Origin: Bullera alba
Lineage: Eukaryota > Basidiomycota > Tremellomycetes > Tremellales > Bulleraceae
Direction of reading: 5' to 3'
DNA: 64,000 bases
NCBI GenBank assembly: GCA_001600095.1
Contig: BCIX01000002.1
Coordinates: forward strand, 1,674,001-1,738,000
Shown here: one piece after another, positions 50,066-61,836 of the stretch
Numbering within the stretch: position 1 is the stretch's first letter
How the letters are laid out: each line of letters begins with the position of its first letter
Position numbers and translations under genes: made by a program
The notes under the pieces: model-generated
What the model was told of the DNA's origin: nothing
Seen by the model: only the letters and a program-made list of their open reading frames with translations
Database searches by the model: none

Positions 50066-50457
50066 TGTAAGATGGCTCTGGTCGTTGATACTCGTTAGCT
50101 CAGCGAGGTATGCGTTTGTGGAGTTCTTGGGGAAATGCCCCCTATTCAAGAGAAGGCAGCCTCTTTGTACTCTACGGGTGTCCGCTCTGCCGTGTCAAGA
50201 TGCAAAGAGGCGACCGTATAGCTTGCAAGGGTCTCCATGTCAGGAGGCTTCTGGTGCACTCCGTTGAGATCACTGGTGTCTCATCGCGAAACACAAGCCT
50301 GTCCCATGTGCAGCCTCCTTTGTGATGAGGACCGAAGTGGCTGTCTCGCTTGGTCTCGCTACGACGGCATGAGTCAACGAGGCTCTGCGCGTCGTGCGCT
50401 TTCCTTTCGGGCCTTCCTTCCAGGTAGATCCCCGTCGTGAATGCTGAGGAGGTTTCG
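50066..50457. other. intergenic
   Basis: 392 bp without a recognised gene; presumed promoter of the minus-strand gene starting at 50065. Confidence 0.5.
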
Positions 50458-50790
50458 CTACGACAGCGACAGTGATTGGGAATATGGGTGGTCCTTCTTG
50501 AAGATTTTGACGTATCTGGCTGCCTCGCCCTGCCCCGGCGGTCTCATTTCGACCATGATTGTGAGCGGCTCTCCGTTCACCCTTTCGCAATGTCGCAACC
50601 AGTTCCGGGAGGAGTCAGCCGACGATGTGATGCGCGAGCCCTGAAATGATTGGGTGAAGTGGCAGGGNGGGGTATAGGGGAGGCGGACTGGTGGACTTGA
50701 ACTGCTGATAGCACGAAGGACGCTATCACTGACCCACCAGTCGTCTGGTTCGTCAGACTGCTCGCCTTCCCACAGCTTCAGCAAGGTCAT
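50458..50790 (-). CDS. small hypothetical protein (tentative)
   Basis: A minus frame of about 110 codons from ATG 50790 (MTLLKLWEGEQ) to 50458. It has a protein-like composition: DDWWVSDSVLRAI, NWLRHCERVNGEPLTIMVEM, YVKIFKKDHPYSQS. One ambiguous base (N at 50668) falls inside it, so an indel there would change the frame. It could be a separate gene or a 3' exon of the gene to its right. No family recognised. Confidence 0.35.
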   Translation of the reverse strand: MTLLKLWEGEQSDEPDDWWVSDSVLRAISSSSPPVRLPYTXPCHFTQSFQGSRITSSADSSRNWLRHCERVNGEPLTIMVEMRPPGQGEAARYVKIFKKDHPYSQSLSLS

Positions 50791-50960
50791 ACGTATTATG
50801 AGGAATGAGTAGTTATCATCACCCAAAGCTGTTCCACACGACACGGTGTAGTTGTACCGTATGGGTCAGATACCGAGGACGGGCTACATGTGTCATAGCT
50901 TTCTTCAATCTTACAGCGAGATGAACGTACGGATATCTCGAACTGCTCACCAGCGTGTAC

Positions 50961-52326
50961 TCAAGTTGTTCCTGTACTCTCCTTCTCCTCTTTTGCTTGA
51001 GTCAATTTCTTCACAACCATGTTCGCACTGATTACACTAGCTTGCACCTCGGGCAAGTCTTTCGCCTCGTCCGCCGACAGCTTCGGGAAACCTTTCTTCC
51101 GCATGATCACACTCTGGCAGAAGGCTGACAGGAGGCGAAGTGAGTCGGCGTGTTCTATGTGCTGATCGGGCCTGTCCCGGATTGCTCTTCGCAGACCTCC
51201 TGAGAGTATCGTTGGCTCCCATGTTTTCAACCAAGATATTGTTGTATCGTACGATTCGAGCAAGTCCCGCACGTAGTCAAGTTCAACATCACCTGTCTCG
51301 TCGTCACTCGGCAGACCATCGTCGACGCCCTCGTCTATCTCCTTCACGATCTTGCGGAAGGATGCAATATGTCGTTGAAGGAGCCTGGTGAGTAATTTCG
51401 AGTTGGTGCCCGATCCTTGTACTGATGTTGGCGCAGGTTCTGAGGTTTCCTTCTGGACTTCTGCCAAGTACTGGATCGTGCGAAATAGTGTCTCGGATGT
51501 GGTGAAGGGCTCTTCGCCAAGGGAAGCGGGGAATTCGAGTGGCTTTCCTTCCTGCGCTGCCTTGATATGGGGTCGATATCCTTCGAACACTGTGTCGAGA
51601 CTGATTTTAATGGCATCAGCGGTCGATTGCTTTGGCTGCCATGTTCGCGATTCGATGTCTGGGCCATTTTCTAAGGTAGTGAGTTGTGATCTCCGTATTG
51701 GTCAAACTCGACTGACCTGTCCATATCTTCAGTGCTTCTCTCCATCCATCGTGGCCCTCAGCATCATCAGCTTCACATCGTTCCAGCGCTTCAGTCACAA
51801 GGGCCACTCGGTCACCGGGCTCCGATGGCCAGTACGATCGGGCAGGTCTGGCTTCTACTGCTTTGGGTTGCGAAGTGTGGGAACACCTTTCAATGTACGC
51901 CAAGATTCGTTCACTGGACTGTTTGACTTCCTCGTACGATCCGACTTTCTCGATGTCTTTGTCTTTCCTGGTGAGATGCTTTGTAAATAGTTACTGAGCA
52001 CCATTAGGTGGACCTGATCTTCACGTCGCGCTTCGTATGTGTCACCTTCCAATGCTTCGACGCTCTCTACCATTCTCGATTAGCAAGGTTCAACAGCCTT
52101 GTGGATGCAACTCACCTGAGGTCCAGGCGTAAGCTTCCTCCATCTGAGCCATGATTACGGCGTACTGGTCGATCTTCCCTTGTGAGGTCGATGGATCCAG
52201 CGTTTTGACGTAGCGGTCACTGAGCCCCCAATTATGAGCTAAAGTGTTAAGAAGGATGTGGTCATCGCTGAATGGGCAGGCTGAGCGACCGCTTTCGGCA
52301 TGAGTCTCACTGTTGATCAGCGGCAT
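50961..52326 (-). CDS. unrecognised helical protein
   Basis: Four exons, about 400 aa, starting MPLINSETHAESGRSACP at ATG 52326. Successive pieces: KIDQYAVIMAQMEEAYAWTS, VEALEGDTYEARREDQ, KVGSYEEVKQSSERILAYI, PGDRVALVTEALERCEADD, PHIKAAQEGKPLEFPASLGEEP, LLTRLLQRHIASFRKIVKEI and VVKKLTQAKEEKESTGTT. The first and third introns are clear. The second is short (about 35 nt with a GTCCAC donor) and less sure. No signal, membrane helix or known motif is seen. Probably lineage-restricted. Confidence 0.55.
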
Positions 52327-52487
52327 GATACGGCGGCGCTTCAAGAATTAGCGATAGTGATGGAAGAAAGAGATCCAACAAAAGCTGACCGGTCTAACTG
52401 CCGCTTATATCAGTGCAACATAGCATGCGCCTTGCCGACCTCCTTTATGCCTTGGTCAATGACGTCTGAAACGGGGACTTGCACTGG

Positions 52488-54760
52488 CTAACCGAGAAAC
52501 ACCTTGTCGTCGATTTCCACACCAAACTCCTCCTTTGCCATCTGCTCGAATTGGTGTTGCAGCTTGTCCTCCCATCCCTCCCTCTTATCCTTGGGCAAAA
52601 AGCCTGACGACATATCAGCGATGAGCCATAAAGGATCCAACTCACGTTGTTTCAGCTGCTGTAGCCAGAAGGCGAGGTCGACAAAGCCAAGCGTGAGGCG
52701 GAAGATGACGGTGTTTAGACGATCACGCAACCACGGTCGGAGACCGATACGTGACAGTGTGCGGGGATCGGTGATCGATCGCGAATAGCCAATAGACGCC
52801 CACTGTCCGTCAGAGGGTACAGTACGCTGCACTCACCTTGGCAGTCAGATTGACTCGGGATGAAGGTGATCCAAGGGTCTGTCGTCAGCAACAATCTTTC
52901 TTGGCAGACATACCTGGTTGTTCGCCTGCATCATCCGCTGACATCGGGTGAGGAAGATGAGTTCCTGGAGTCAGTCAGGCCCCAGCTTGGTCGACATACC
53001 CTTGGGATGAGCTGCTCATTCTCGAGCATGGTCTTGAACCGTCTCTTTAGCTCCACCTGCTGCTCGTACTGTGACTTTTCCGGCTCCTTGTCCTTCCCTT
53101 TGCTCCCTTTTCGGACCTGGAACGGGCGCAGGAGGATGGCCGACGCGAACCTGGGTTTCAGCTCAGCACACGGGACCCAACTCACATGTTTGCGTCCAGC
53201 GCAATTCCCCATTGACGAGCTATATGCTCAATGGTAGGCACGTCCAGAACGAACAGAGACCGCCAAAGTGTGCAGTACTCTTCACGGAACTTCTTTGATA
53301 GCGTGATATACAATCCATGGTCGATAATGACCTAAAGTCAGCCTGATTGAAGAATGAGCCACCTACCAATTGAGGCTTTCCCTTCTTTGTTGGGTGCTTG
53401 CGGACTAGCAAGTTGCCGGGATGCGGGTCACAATGGACAAACCCCCAGGAAAAGGTCATGGCGGACATTGTCGATATCGCCAGATCCATCACCTCACGGG
53501 GATCCAATTGCATCTCTTGCAAAGCGTTTAGATCGTTCAGTCTGCTGCATCAGCCAGATCCGACGATGTTAGGACCCACCTGCAGCCATCCACCCATTCC
53601 ATAACCATGATCCGATCGCTCTCCGGACATCCTTCCGCTTTGCCAAATACTCGCGGGACGTACACGTCGTCGCGGAGTTCAGGAGTTTGGGCCAAAAGCT
53701 CTGCACAGCGACGCGCATTGTTGGCTTCATTCTCGAATGAGGTTTCCAGCCGCATTTGAGAGGAGACGTAGTTGGCCCTGCTGTCAGCTTGGAAGAAATG
53801 ACGAGACCTACACAAAGTACACTAATGGTCAGCTCGGCGGTGGAGACTGGAACTCACTTGGCATATCGAACAGCTTCTCGCAGAGATACATCAGAGCTCT
53901 GAGCATCAGCTACATGATCAAGCCTTTCGACCCACCTGTACGAGAACAGATCCCATTCCATCTGCTTCTCTATTGCTGGTTTCTGCACCTTGACAGCTAC
54001 GACCGTAGGCGCATCCTTTCCTCCAGTTCCTGCTTTGAGTGTCGCTCTGTGTACTTGTGCAATCGACGCCGAGGCCAGTGATTCATGCGAGAAGGTCTCA
54101 AAGGCATCTTCCGGGTCCATATCGAGATCTTTCCGGAAGACCTGAGAGTCAGCTTTGCTATGGTCATTCCACTCACCCCTTGTACCTCGTTGTAAGGAAC
54201 CGACGGAGCTCTATCAAAGACATGTCCGAATGCCTCTCTATATGGCTTGGGCAAAAGCGCGGCCTGCAAGCCTGATTCGCGTTAGTCACCGTCGGTCTTG
54301 ATGGACCTACCCAACGCTTGGCCCAGCTTCAGATACAACCCCTGATTGACATCGATGACCCATTTGAGCCTATCGGCTACTCGTTGATGTAATGCCTCGA
54401 TCTGGTCCGCCTTGTGAGGCGCAAAGTTGATCTTGTCTATATAGTTAGACGTGACGGCGGGTACCAGACTCACAATCTAGTGTACACAATATCCTACTGT
54501 ATCAGCTTTGATCAACTGGAAACTGCTCACCCTATCCATCCCGTCCTCAGACTCCTCGAGAGCGCGCTAGCATTGAATTGCCGATCGTACACATACACTC
54601 CGCCACCGATGGCAAAGACGACTCCGGCTCGTTTGGCCCACTTTGCAGATCGAGATTTATTGACGGGCGGCGACAGTTGAGGTGAGCCTGTCGCATATGT
54701 CCTGTTGATGACCTGTGGACGGACTAGCCAGCGAGACGGCGGTGCTAATCTAGGAGGCAT
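52488..54760 (-). CDS. MCP2: Mitochondrial ABC1/ADCK-family atypical kinase (Mcp2-like)
   Basis: Protein-kinase-like family that handles coenzyme Q and lipids in mitochondria. Start ATG 54760 gives MPPRLAPPSRWLVRPQVINR-TYATG, a typical presequence; an upstream ATG at 54919 is possible. One hydrophobic segment (VVFAIGGGVYVYD) follows. Family hallmarks: LYLKLGQAL (KxGQ), LASASIAQVHRATL (Ala-rich loop replacing the Gly loop), VVAVKVQKP (Lys), MVMEWVDG, WGFVHCDPHPGNLLV and VIIDHGLY (DxG). The C-terminal region has LGFVDLAFWLQQLKQ. About ten exons. The set matches Mcp2/Cqd2 and ADCK1/5 better than Coq8, which has a different KxGQ context. ATP-binding function is plausible; the substrate is unknown. 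Confidence 0.87.
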
Positions 54761-55271
54761 GTGAGTGTTGGCATTACACGAGTACGAGGTGTTAAGAGGA
54801 GAAGAGTTTGTAGGCTTTGTGATGGTGGGTGATTCCAGCAATCGGTCATCCAGAGTGGAGGTCAGGTCATTCGAGATCCCGATTGGTAATGACGACAACA
54901 ACAAACGAAGTGTCGGCATCAAGCTTCAAGCTTCATGAAGAGCTTTGGTCAAGCAGAGTGATAGTAGATGCATAGTTGACCCCCGTGCAGTACGGAAAGG
55001 TCTCCTATCAGGTAGATACAGAGGATCCGAGCATCGAAAGACTCTTGTCAAGCCAACGTACAACCTGGCACTAGACCTGGGAATGAACTCGAGGCAGATC
55101 GGCTGTTCAATGTTCATCACGGCATCACCTGTATCGATTGCATGGAGCTTGGTCTCCCGCTCAAACCTCATACCGCATAGACACAGTCCCCGAATGACTG
55201 ACCAGGCCATGCGTTGATCCTATTGCCCAACGGAGGGTACGATCCGGGTGTAGCCGCCCACCGTGCATCGC
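54761..55271. other. intergenic, MCP2-like promoter
   Basis: 511 bp. An upstream in-frame ATG for the kinase gene lies at 54919. No other coding signal. Confidence 0.5.
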
Positions 55272-56307
55272 CTAGATGTCGAACGCACCGCGCTTGGAAT
55301 GGCCAAACCGATCGTTGAGGCCTCTTGCTTCCTTGATCTTGGCTTGCCTCTCTTGATCCGACAATAATCTGCCAGTGACACCCATATCCCGGTCGCGGTC
55401 CCAAATAGCAGCTGGCTCGTCCTTGCCGTCCTTCTTGTTCTTCGTATGCTGGTCCAGTAACGACCCCCCTCTTTGTTCTTGCTAAACGATCAGCCAAGAA
55501 CCTCCCATTCAGACGTACATTGTGTTTATCGATACTCTTCTTGATCTCCGATTCCTTGATCCGCTTCCGTCTGAGCTCGTCCTCATCTTCATCCCTCTTC
55601 GACCCGGGTCGAGGCTCCTTCTTTCGTTTGATGCCCGCTACTTCGTCTGCTATTCTCTGGGCCTTTTCGGCCGGCGTTTCCGTCCATATACTCGAGTCTA
55701 TGTCTACAGGCTTGGAAGCCTTGCTGAATGTCGTGGGTCTTTTCCTCAGTGGGTCGACTAGTCGCTGTCAGAGACAGTTTGGCTAGGAGAACTCACCTGT
55801 AGAGAGAACGCCTGACGAGGGTGGTACTAACATCCACGATTCTCGTTCTTGCTTCTTCGGTCTCGATGCCTCCTACGTATATTCTCAGAATGTAGTCATA
55901 GAGAAGGAGGATACAGCACAAACCTCTCGCTGCTTGGCCCATCTCTCCTCCCGCTCTCTAAACTCCTCGACAGCGCTCTTCTCTACCACTGGCCCACCAC
56001 TCAGCACAGGACCGATCACGTCGTCGTCGCTGTCATCATCCCCGACAGGCGGCTGGGGCCTAGGTGGTGACCTTTGAGGAGATCTTGAAGACCCTGCAGC
56101 GGAACTAGGTATAGATGGACCCAGAGCAGGTCCTGCTGTACGGGCTTGTCGGGCCGCAGCGAGGTGCGGCGGTAGCGCTGGAATGTAGTCATCGTCGTCT
56201 TCAGGTGTCGTCGAGCGAGGAATTGCGGGTCCAGATTCTTCTTCTTTATTAGAGCTCTGACCTGACAAGTGAGCCAAGTGAGGAGGTAACGCAGGTCCTA
56301 TAGGCAT
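55272..56307 (-). CDS. GPALPP-motif protein (DUF3752 family)
   Basis: Start MPIGPALPPHLAHL, the GPALPP motif; a second IPALPPHLAAAR follows. A Pro/Ser region and acidic DDDSDDDVIGPVLSG come next. The C-terminal family domain shows EEWMLVPPSSGVLST, WTETPAEKAQRIADEV, RGGSLLDQHTKNKK, WDRDRDMGVTGRLLS and LNDRFGHSKRGAFDI. Four exons, about 290 aa. The family occurs across eukaryotes with poorly known function, probably nuclear. The promoter is shared with SHP1, whose ATG is only 172 nt away. Confidence 0.85.
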
Positions 56308-56479
56308 GTTGGGCTTTAGACGCAGTAGAAGGCGGCTGCAGTAGTGAGCCAGTTGTATGAGTTGTTCAACTTGAGCGGTGGTCGAGCGGGATCAAATGTT
56401 TCGTATCGCCTCCACTTCGAACGCTGACGTCGTGAAGATGCTGGTGGAGAGACCTGATGCATGATGTTCTCTCACCATT

Positions 56480-58133
56480 ATGCCTGGCTTGAACGTCACT
56501 CAGGAGGGTCAGCAGTACGCCTGAAGATAATGATCTTGCTGACGATCTGAAGACATCGACCAATTCGTGGCCATCACACAATCTTCCCAAGAAGACGCTC
56601 AACGCTTCCTTTCGTCTGGAACTACCTTAGAGGTGGGTGGAGACTCCAGACTCTAGTCCCATCCTAACATCCACTACTAGGGTGCTCTAGAAGACTACTT
56701 TGCAGCTCAAGCAGCGGCAGGCGCTCCTTCAGGAGATATCGAAGAAGAGATCATAACAGACGACGAGGTCATGTCCGAGCAAGACCAGCCGGCGGAGAAG
56801 AAGCCACGTGTCGGTGGACCAACAACCCTCGACGGGCGACCAGTCGATGACACTTTGCCTGAAGGATGGGGACAGCCACAGAATCCGGGCAGGAGGGCTC
56901 CTGGCGGATTTGGAGGGTGCGTTGAAGGTACAGGACAGAGCTGATGATATAGCGTTGCCGACCTCTTCAGCTCTGTAGGTCCTATCACCGTTGAACGCTA
57001 TTGACGAAAGGGATTACACGGCAGTGCCAGTCGTGGCCAGCCTCAGCAAAACAGTGACGATGATGACGAAGACGAGGATGACGAGAAAGGACAGGAGTTC
57101 TTCACGGGAGGCGAGAAAAGGTGGGTTGGTAAGCGCGATGACTGGCTAATCCTGCAGTGGTCTCGCCGTTCAGAACCCAGACCGTCCTGGCCAGCGAGGT
57201 GCCAGAGGCATCGTTGACAAGATTCTTGAGCAAGCAAAGTCGTGAGTGATTCGTGGCAGCTTTCGCTGACTTTCACAGTAATGGCCCAAGCAAGTCACCT
57301 GAACCCTCTGGCTCGGGCCACCATTTCGGTGGTTCTGGCAATGTTCTAGGCTCCGAGGACACCCCCAGTGATGCTGCTCCGCCCGCAGCGGCTCCGGCAT
57401 CAGCCCCGTCTCCCGCCGCTGCACCCTCAGGCGCAATGGAAGCCTTGATGGGCATGTTGCGTGGATCAGCCCAACCGCCCCAGGATGACGACAACGAAGT
57501 CCAAACCCGTCGTCTTACCTTCTGGCGAAATGGTTTCTCTATCGAGGACGGACCGTTGCTATCTTATGATGAACCGCGAAACAGAGAGACGCTCGAAGCT
57601 ATTCAGTCGGGTCGAGCACCACCTTCCCTGTTCGGCGTCCGCTTCAATCAACCTCTGCAGGTCGAAGTCGCGCAGCGCAAGTCCGAGGACTATCAGCCCC
57701 CGCCCAAGCGACCCGCCAAGCCCTTTGAGGGATCCGGCAACAGACTCGGTGCTGCCACACCTCAAGTCGTCAGCGGCTCCACCACACCCTCGATGCCAGG
57801 ATCCCTGCCAGCCGAGGCTGCAGCTGCTCCACCTGCACCTCCTTCGTTCGCTGTCGACCAGTCCCAACCCACGACCAGCATCCAGGTGCGATTAGGCGAC
57901 GGCACGAGGCTCGTTGCCAAGGTCAACCTGACTCACACGGTGGAGGATCTGCGAAATTTTGTCGCGGCGTAAGTGACTGTGACAAGTCGGAGCTGACGTT
58001 TTGCAGAGCACGACCAGACCAGCGACCGTTTGTCCTGCAGACCACGTTCCCCAGCAAAGAGCTCTCGGATCACAAAGAGACCATCGAGGGGGCAAAGTTG
58101 CAGAATGCTGTCGTCGTCCAGAGGTTCATTTAG
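56480..58133 (+). CDS. SHP1: UBX-domain p97/Cdc48 cofactor (Shp1/p47)
   Basis: Adapter that links Cdc48/p97 to ubiquitinated or membrane-fusion substrates. The N-terminal UBA-like fold (EDIDQFVAITQSSQEDAQRFL, LEGALEDYFAAQ) is assembled over two introns. A long acidic/Pro linker follows. The SEP domain contains TRRLTFWRNGFSIEDGPLLSYDEP, with LEAIQSGRAPPSLFGV. A binding segment and the UBX domain close it: TTSIQVRLGDGTRLVAKVNL, RPFVLQTTFPSKELSD, ending AVVVQRFI. Length about 400 aa, domain order normal. The start (MPGLNVTQE) needs an intron with a GTCAGC donor and is the weakest point. It converges with TIM44, 53 bp apart. Confidence 0.9.
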
Positions 58134-58186
58134 CGTTCGCTTCCATGTATGTATGCCGAATGGTGATGCATGATCGTAATATACAA

Positions 58187-59715
58187 TTACATTTCTCGTC
58201 TAACAAACTGAAGGAGTGTAAGCACAAGCCAAATGATCCATGATGGTACTCACCTCTGATATCTTCCAACCTCCCGTGAGCTCATTATCTAGCTCGGCCT
58301 CGACCATCGTCAATGCCATGGCATATCTCGTCCTCTGAATGACGTCCTCCGCTCCGATCATCACTTTGCCCGTCTTGGCCGACTTCCAAGCATTGATCTC
58401 CTGCACCTCGCACGCGACCAGGAACACCGGTATCGTGTCGTTGACAAACATTGCTTTGTGGATATCCACCGATCCGATCTCCTGAACACGACACGACGAC
58501 ACCAAGCCTCGCTTGACGTATTCACCTATCTGAGCCCAAGAGACATTGTACGCCTGTCCAAGATCAGCTCGGATCCGCAAGCCTCGCCAAAACACTCACC
58601 GCCTCGGACATCCAGCTCCTCATATCTGGCTGATCTGCGCTCAGGAACGCATCAATGACCTCGGGTACGATATACTCCTTCAGCTCGACTTGGAACTTGT
58701 CGAATCGGAAATCTGGGTCGATTTGTCGGGTGCAGACGATCACTCTAGCGTGTTCATTCTCCTGTACTAATCGGCCAAACTTGGATCCGACCATTCTCAG
58801 GGCGTTGTACAGCGGCTCATCGGATTCGTAGTAGTTTTCCTTGAACCGTTGGTACGCGGGTGACTGGGAGAGGAAGGACAGCCGCGATGTTGATGGCTCC
58901 GAGTCGGACGAGAGTACCACAGCCTCTCCGGCTCTGAGTCGTATTAGCTTGAATTTCAAGACGATCTAGTCGACTCACTCTGGGTTCGCCCTCATCTTCT
59001 TTGAACCACCAGCCTTGGCTAAGCGCTTCCGTCTCCTTTCACGCCTGACCTCCTTATCCTCGTAGCCCTCCATGCCGATATCGTCCAGAGCTTCGATGAT
59101 AGCCTGGCCCACGACGCTGTCCTTCAATGGCTGAGTGAACCGTCTTCCAAAGTTGGTCAACTGCTCCAAGGCAGCAATGACTCCCGCATCCTGCAGAGCT
59201 CTTGCAGTGGCATCCGACATGGAGACACCAGTGTCCGAAAGCGTCTTGGCCGCGGCGGCTATCCTAGGATTCTCTTTGATCATGTTGGAGATCTAAGCAA
59301 TGTTAGCTACACCCTACCGTCGAGGTCGTCTGCTCACTCTGGCCTTCTCGTACAGTATCCTCGCGCGCTTCATGGCCTCGCTGTCGACGACCTTGCTTGC
59401 GTCACCCTGCAGCTGCTTGACATTATCCTGCCAGCCCTGGTTCTTCTCAATCTCCTCTTTCAAGGTGTTAATGAACACCTTCCATGGCGACTGGGGAGGT
59501 GCATTGTCCTCGACTGTAGCCTTCTTCTTGGGTGGCTCCTTGCCCTTTGTGTCTTCCTTCTTGGTCTCGTTTAGCAATCGGCAAGTGGTGGACAGCGGTC
59601 GAATGGCGGTAGAAATGGGCTGAGAAGAATTGGCGAGGAACTGAGGTCGTAGAATTGGCCTTGGCGGGAGCGCTCGCTGCTTGAGCAGCCTGAGGATGAC
59701 CGGTCTCGATTTCAT
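58187..59715 (-). CDS. TIM44: TIM44, presequence import motor subunit
   Basis: Peripheral matrix protein that tethers mtHsp70 to the TIM23 channel. N-terminus MKSRPVILRLLKQRALPPRP... STTCRLL is a strong presequence. The coiled segment WKVFINTLKEEIEKNQGWQDNVKQL is followed by the Tim44 body: RLSFLSQSPAYQRFKENYYESDEPLY, EVIDAFLSADQPDMRSWMSEA and VCEVQEI-type strands (FLVACEVQEINAW). The last coding exon is tiny (FVRREM) after the GGWKISE exon. Five or more exons. Length and order are normal for the family. Confidence 0.93.
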
Positions 59716-59968
59716 GTTGGCGTTGTTGGCTTGTTGCTGGTGATATGATCAAGTGGACGACGTTATGGTGCTTTTTGGACTTTTCGTCTCGCCGCCCGGC
59801 CGGAAGCAAAACAGAGGGAACAAATAAGCTGGTGTCCTCCTTACGCCGGTAGTCATCTTCGCTGACTGCTGCCAGATCGTCCGATTCGTGCATGTCATCG
59901 TCGCGAGCGAGTGTACAAACAGGCCAGTGTATACAAGAAGAGGAACAATCAGATACAAGCTTCCACGA

Positions 59969-61629
59969 TCAATACCCATCCAATCCGCTGCCGGCCTCGT
60001 CTGTCGATCCACCCTCGATCTCCCCCACATACCGGCAACGGGCGGCCATTTTGATGCGCTCCTCCCACTCTCTGAACCACTCGCCTTCCTTCCTACCGAG
60101 AAGGTAGTGCACGCCCTTGGGTCCTGGGACGAGCGTCGCTGGCTTTGGCAATTCGGGATGGACCTTGTACATCCCAGGCAGCCGCTCAGACGCCAGAGCG
60201 ACCGTCTCACCTGGGAACGTGGAGGGCAGACGCGGGTAGAATTTCAAGCCGTCTGTGGTAAGTCAGCAAGAGTCGCCATCGTGACAGAAGACTCACAATG
60301 TATCTTGGCCACGCTGTACGGACCTCCGCCCCGCGGGTGGAGCCGCTGCCACACCCAAATACATGGGTAGATCAGGGTGAGCCAGAGCAGCATGTAGATC
60401 CAGGACTTGATGTCAGCGCTGCAACTTTGAGGTACTCACTGTATGGACCGCCATGCTGAGGTAGTTGTGAGGCCGGACATCGATTAGGCTTGTCTCTTGA
60501 ACGCATTCGACGGTCAAATGGTTCGAATTGTAGCCCGTGGATGTAATGGCGCCTTTCGTTGCTGAGCATTCATCAGCATTGCTATCAGCTTGTGACATGC
60601 CAGCGCTCACCTGTGATCAGACCTTCAAAGTCCCAGCCCCAATGGGCGATAGGGACCATAAACTCCTTGAGCAGACCTTGATCTTGCGTGAACTTTTCGC
60701 ACCAGGCTTTGAGCATCGGTTCAGTCGCAGCGCGCTTCAGATCCTCGTGATCGATAGCTTCTTCAGCAACTCCATCCAGAATCGTTCGATCGCCAAGAGC
60801 CAAAGCACCTTGTCCTTGGACACCCTTGCCCTTTCCTCGAGAGTCCCAAAACTCGGGAGTGTCCTCCATCTTGATCCAGTCGGGAAGACCTCTACCGACT
60901 CGCCACTTAGACCACTCTTTCCTGAGGCCCTTGCTGCTGCCGATCTCCTGCCTGCCTGCGTCGGTTGGACCGAGTATGGAAGCGTACTCTGTCCCTGAAC
61001 GGACTGGCGGAGCGTATAGCGCAGAGTAAGTGGGTGAGTGCGTACCCCTATGTGTCGGGTAGTCTGGAGAGACGGTGGACAAATGGACATTGGCAAAGTT
61101 GTCCGGATGAGCAAAGCTTGGAGTTATATTGATCTGGGTGACCCGTCAACTAGGAGCAGCTGGAAACGGTGCTGAAACTCACAGTAAAGTCGAAATCGGT
61201 GATACTCTCAGGCTGACCCTTGCGTCGTTGTCTCATTCCATCACGATCCTGCACCGTTTCATTCCGCTCTGGCGTCTCGAAATGAACACCTGTGCATCGC
61301 AGCTTGAGTGCAGAGTGGGTCAGAGCCTGTCGTCGTAGCCAGTCGTAGAGTGTGGCCGAATCTTGCAGCCTTTCGTCGTCGGTGACGAGCCATTTACCAC
61401 GTTTCTCGGCCTTTATGCTGCTCATGACGTCCTCGGGGGTGGAAGCTCTGCCTAGGATTGGCTCTGCATTGGGCGGTCCTTGGTATAGGTGCAGCGTGTC
61501 TTTAGGTGGCGAGGATGCGGTGGAAGGTGATGGCCCGCCTTCATCGGCGAACACGTATGGGGGAGGTTCCTCGAATGCTGGGGGCGATGCTGCCCGGCTA
61601 GAGACCGTCTTGTTATCAGAGGTCACCAT
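59969..61629 (-). CDS. unrecognised conserved fungal membrane protein
   Basis: Start MVTSDNKTVSSRAASPPAF, a Pro/Ser-rich cytosolic leader. Conserved-looking core: DERLQDSATLYDWLRRQALTH, ALKLRCTGVHFETPER, ITDFDFT-INITP. A middle region has DRTILDGVAEEAIDHEDL and PIAHWGWDFEGLIT, then TVECVQETSLIDVRPHNY. One membrane helix follows (IYMLLWLTLIYPCIWVWQ), then KFYPRLPSTFPGETVA, GVHYLLGRKEGEWFREWEE and a short acidic tail. Five or more exons, with the introns before INITPS and before ATKGAI clear. It resembles fungal proteins annotated only as hypothetical; I cannot give a function. Confidence 0.7.
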
Positions 61630-61836
61630 GTTGAGGTGAAGTGAGTTGAAAGGATCATGAGATGTCGGTGCTGTGCTAGATGTAGTGACCTGCGGGTTGC
61701 CTGCGGGGTGATCGTTATGACCGAGGAGGACGGAAGCAAAAATTCGGGTAACTTCACAGTCCGAGCCAAGTCCGAGCCACTCTTAGAGTGTTGACAACAT
61801 CATTGCGACAACATCCATCCCCCCGACCGCGATGCA

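Noticed and set aside
60518..60530. GGTTCGAATTG resembling a tRNA B box
   Set aside because: No A box or cloverleaf can be drawn around it, and it lies in an exon of a minus-strand gene.
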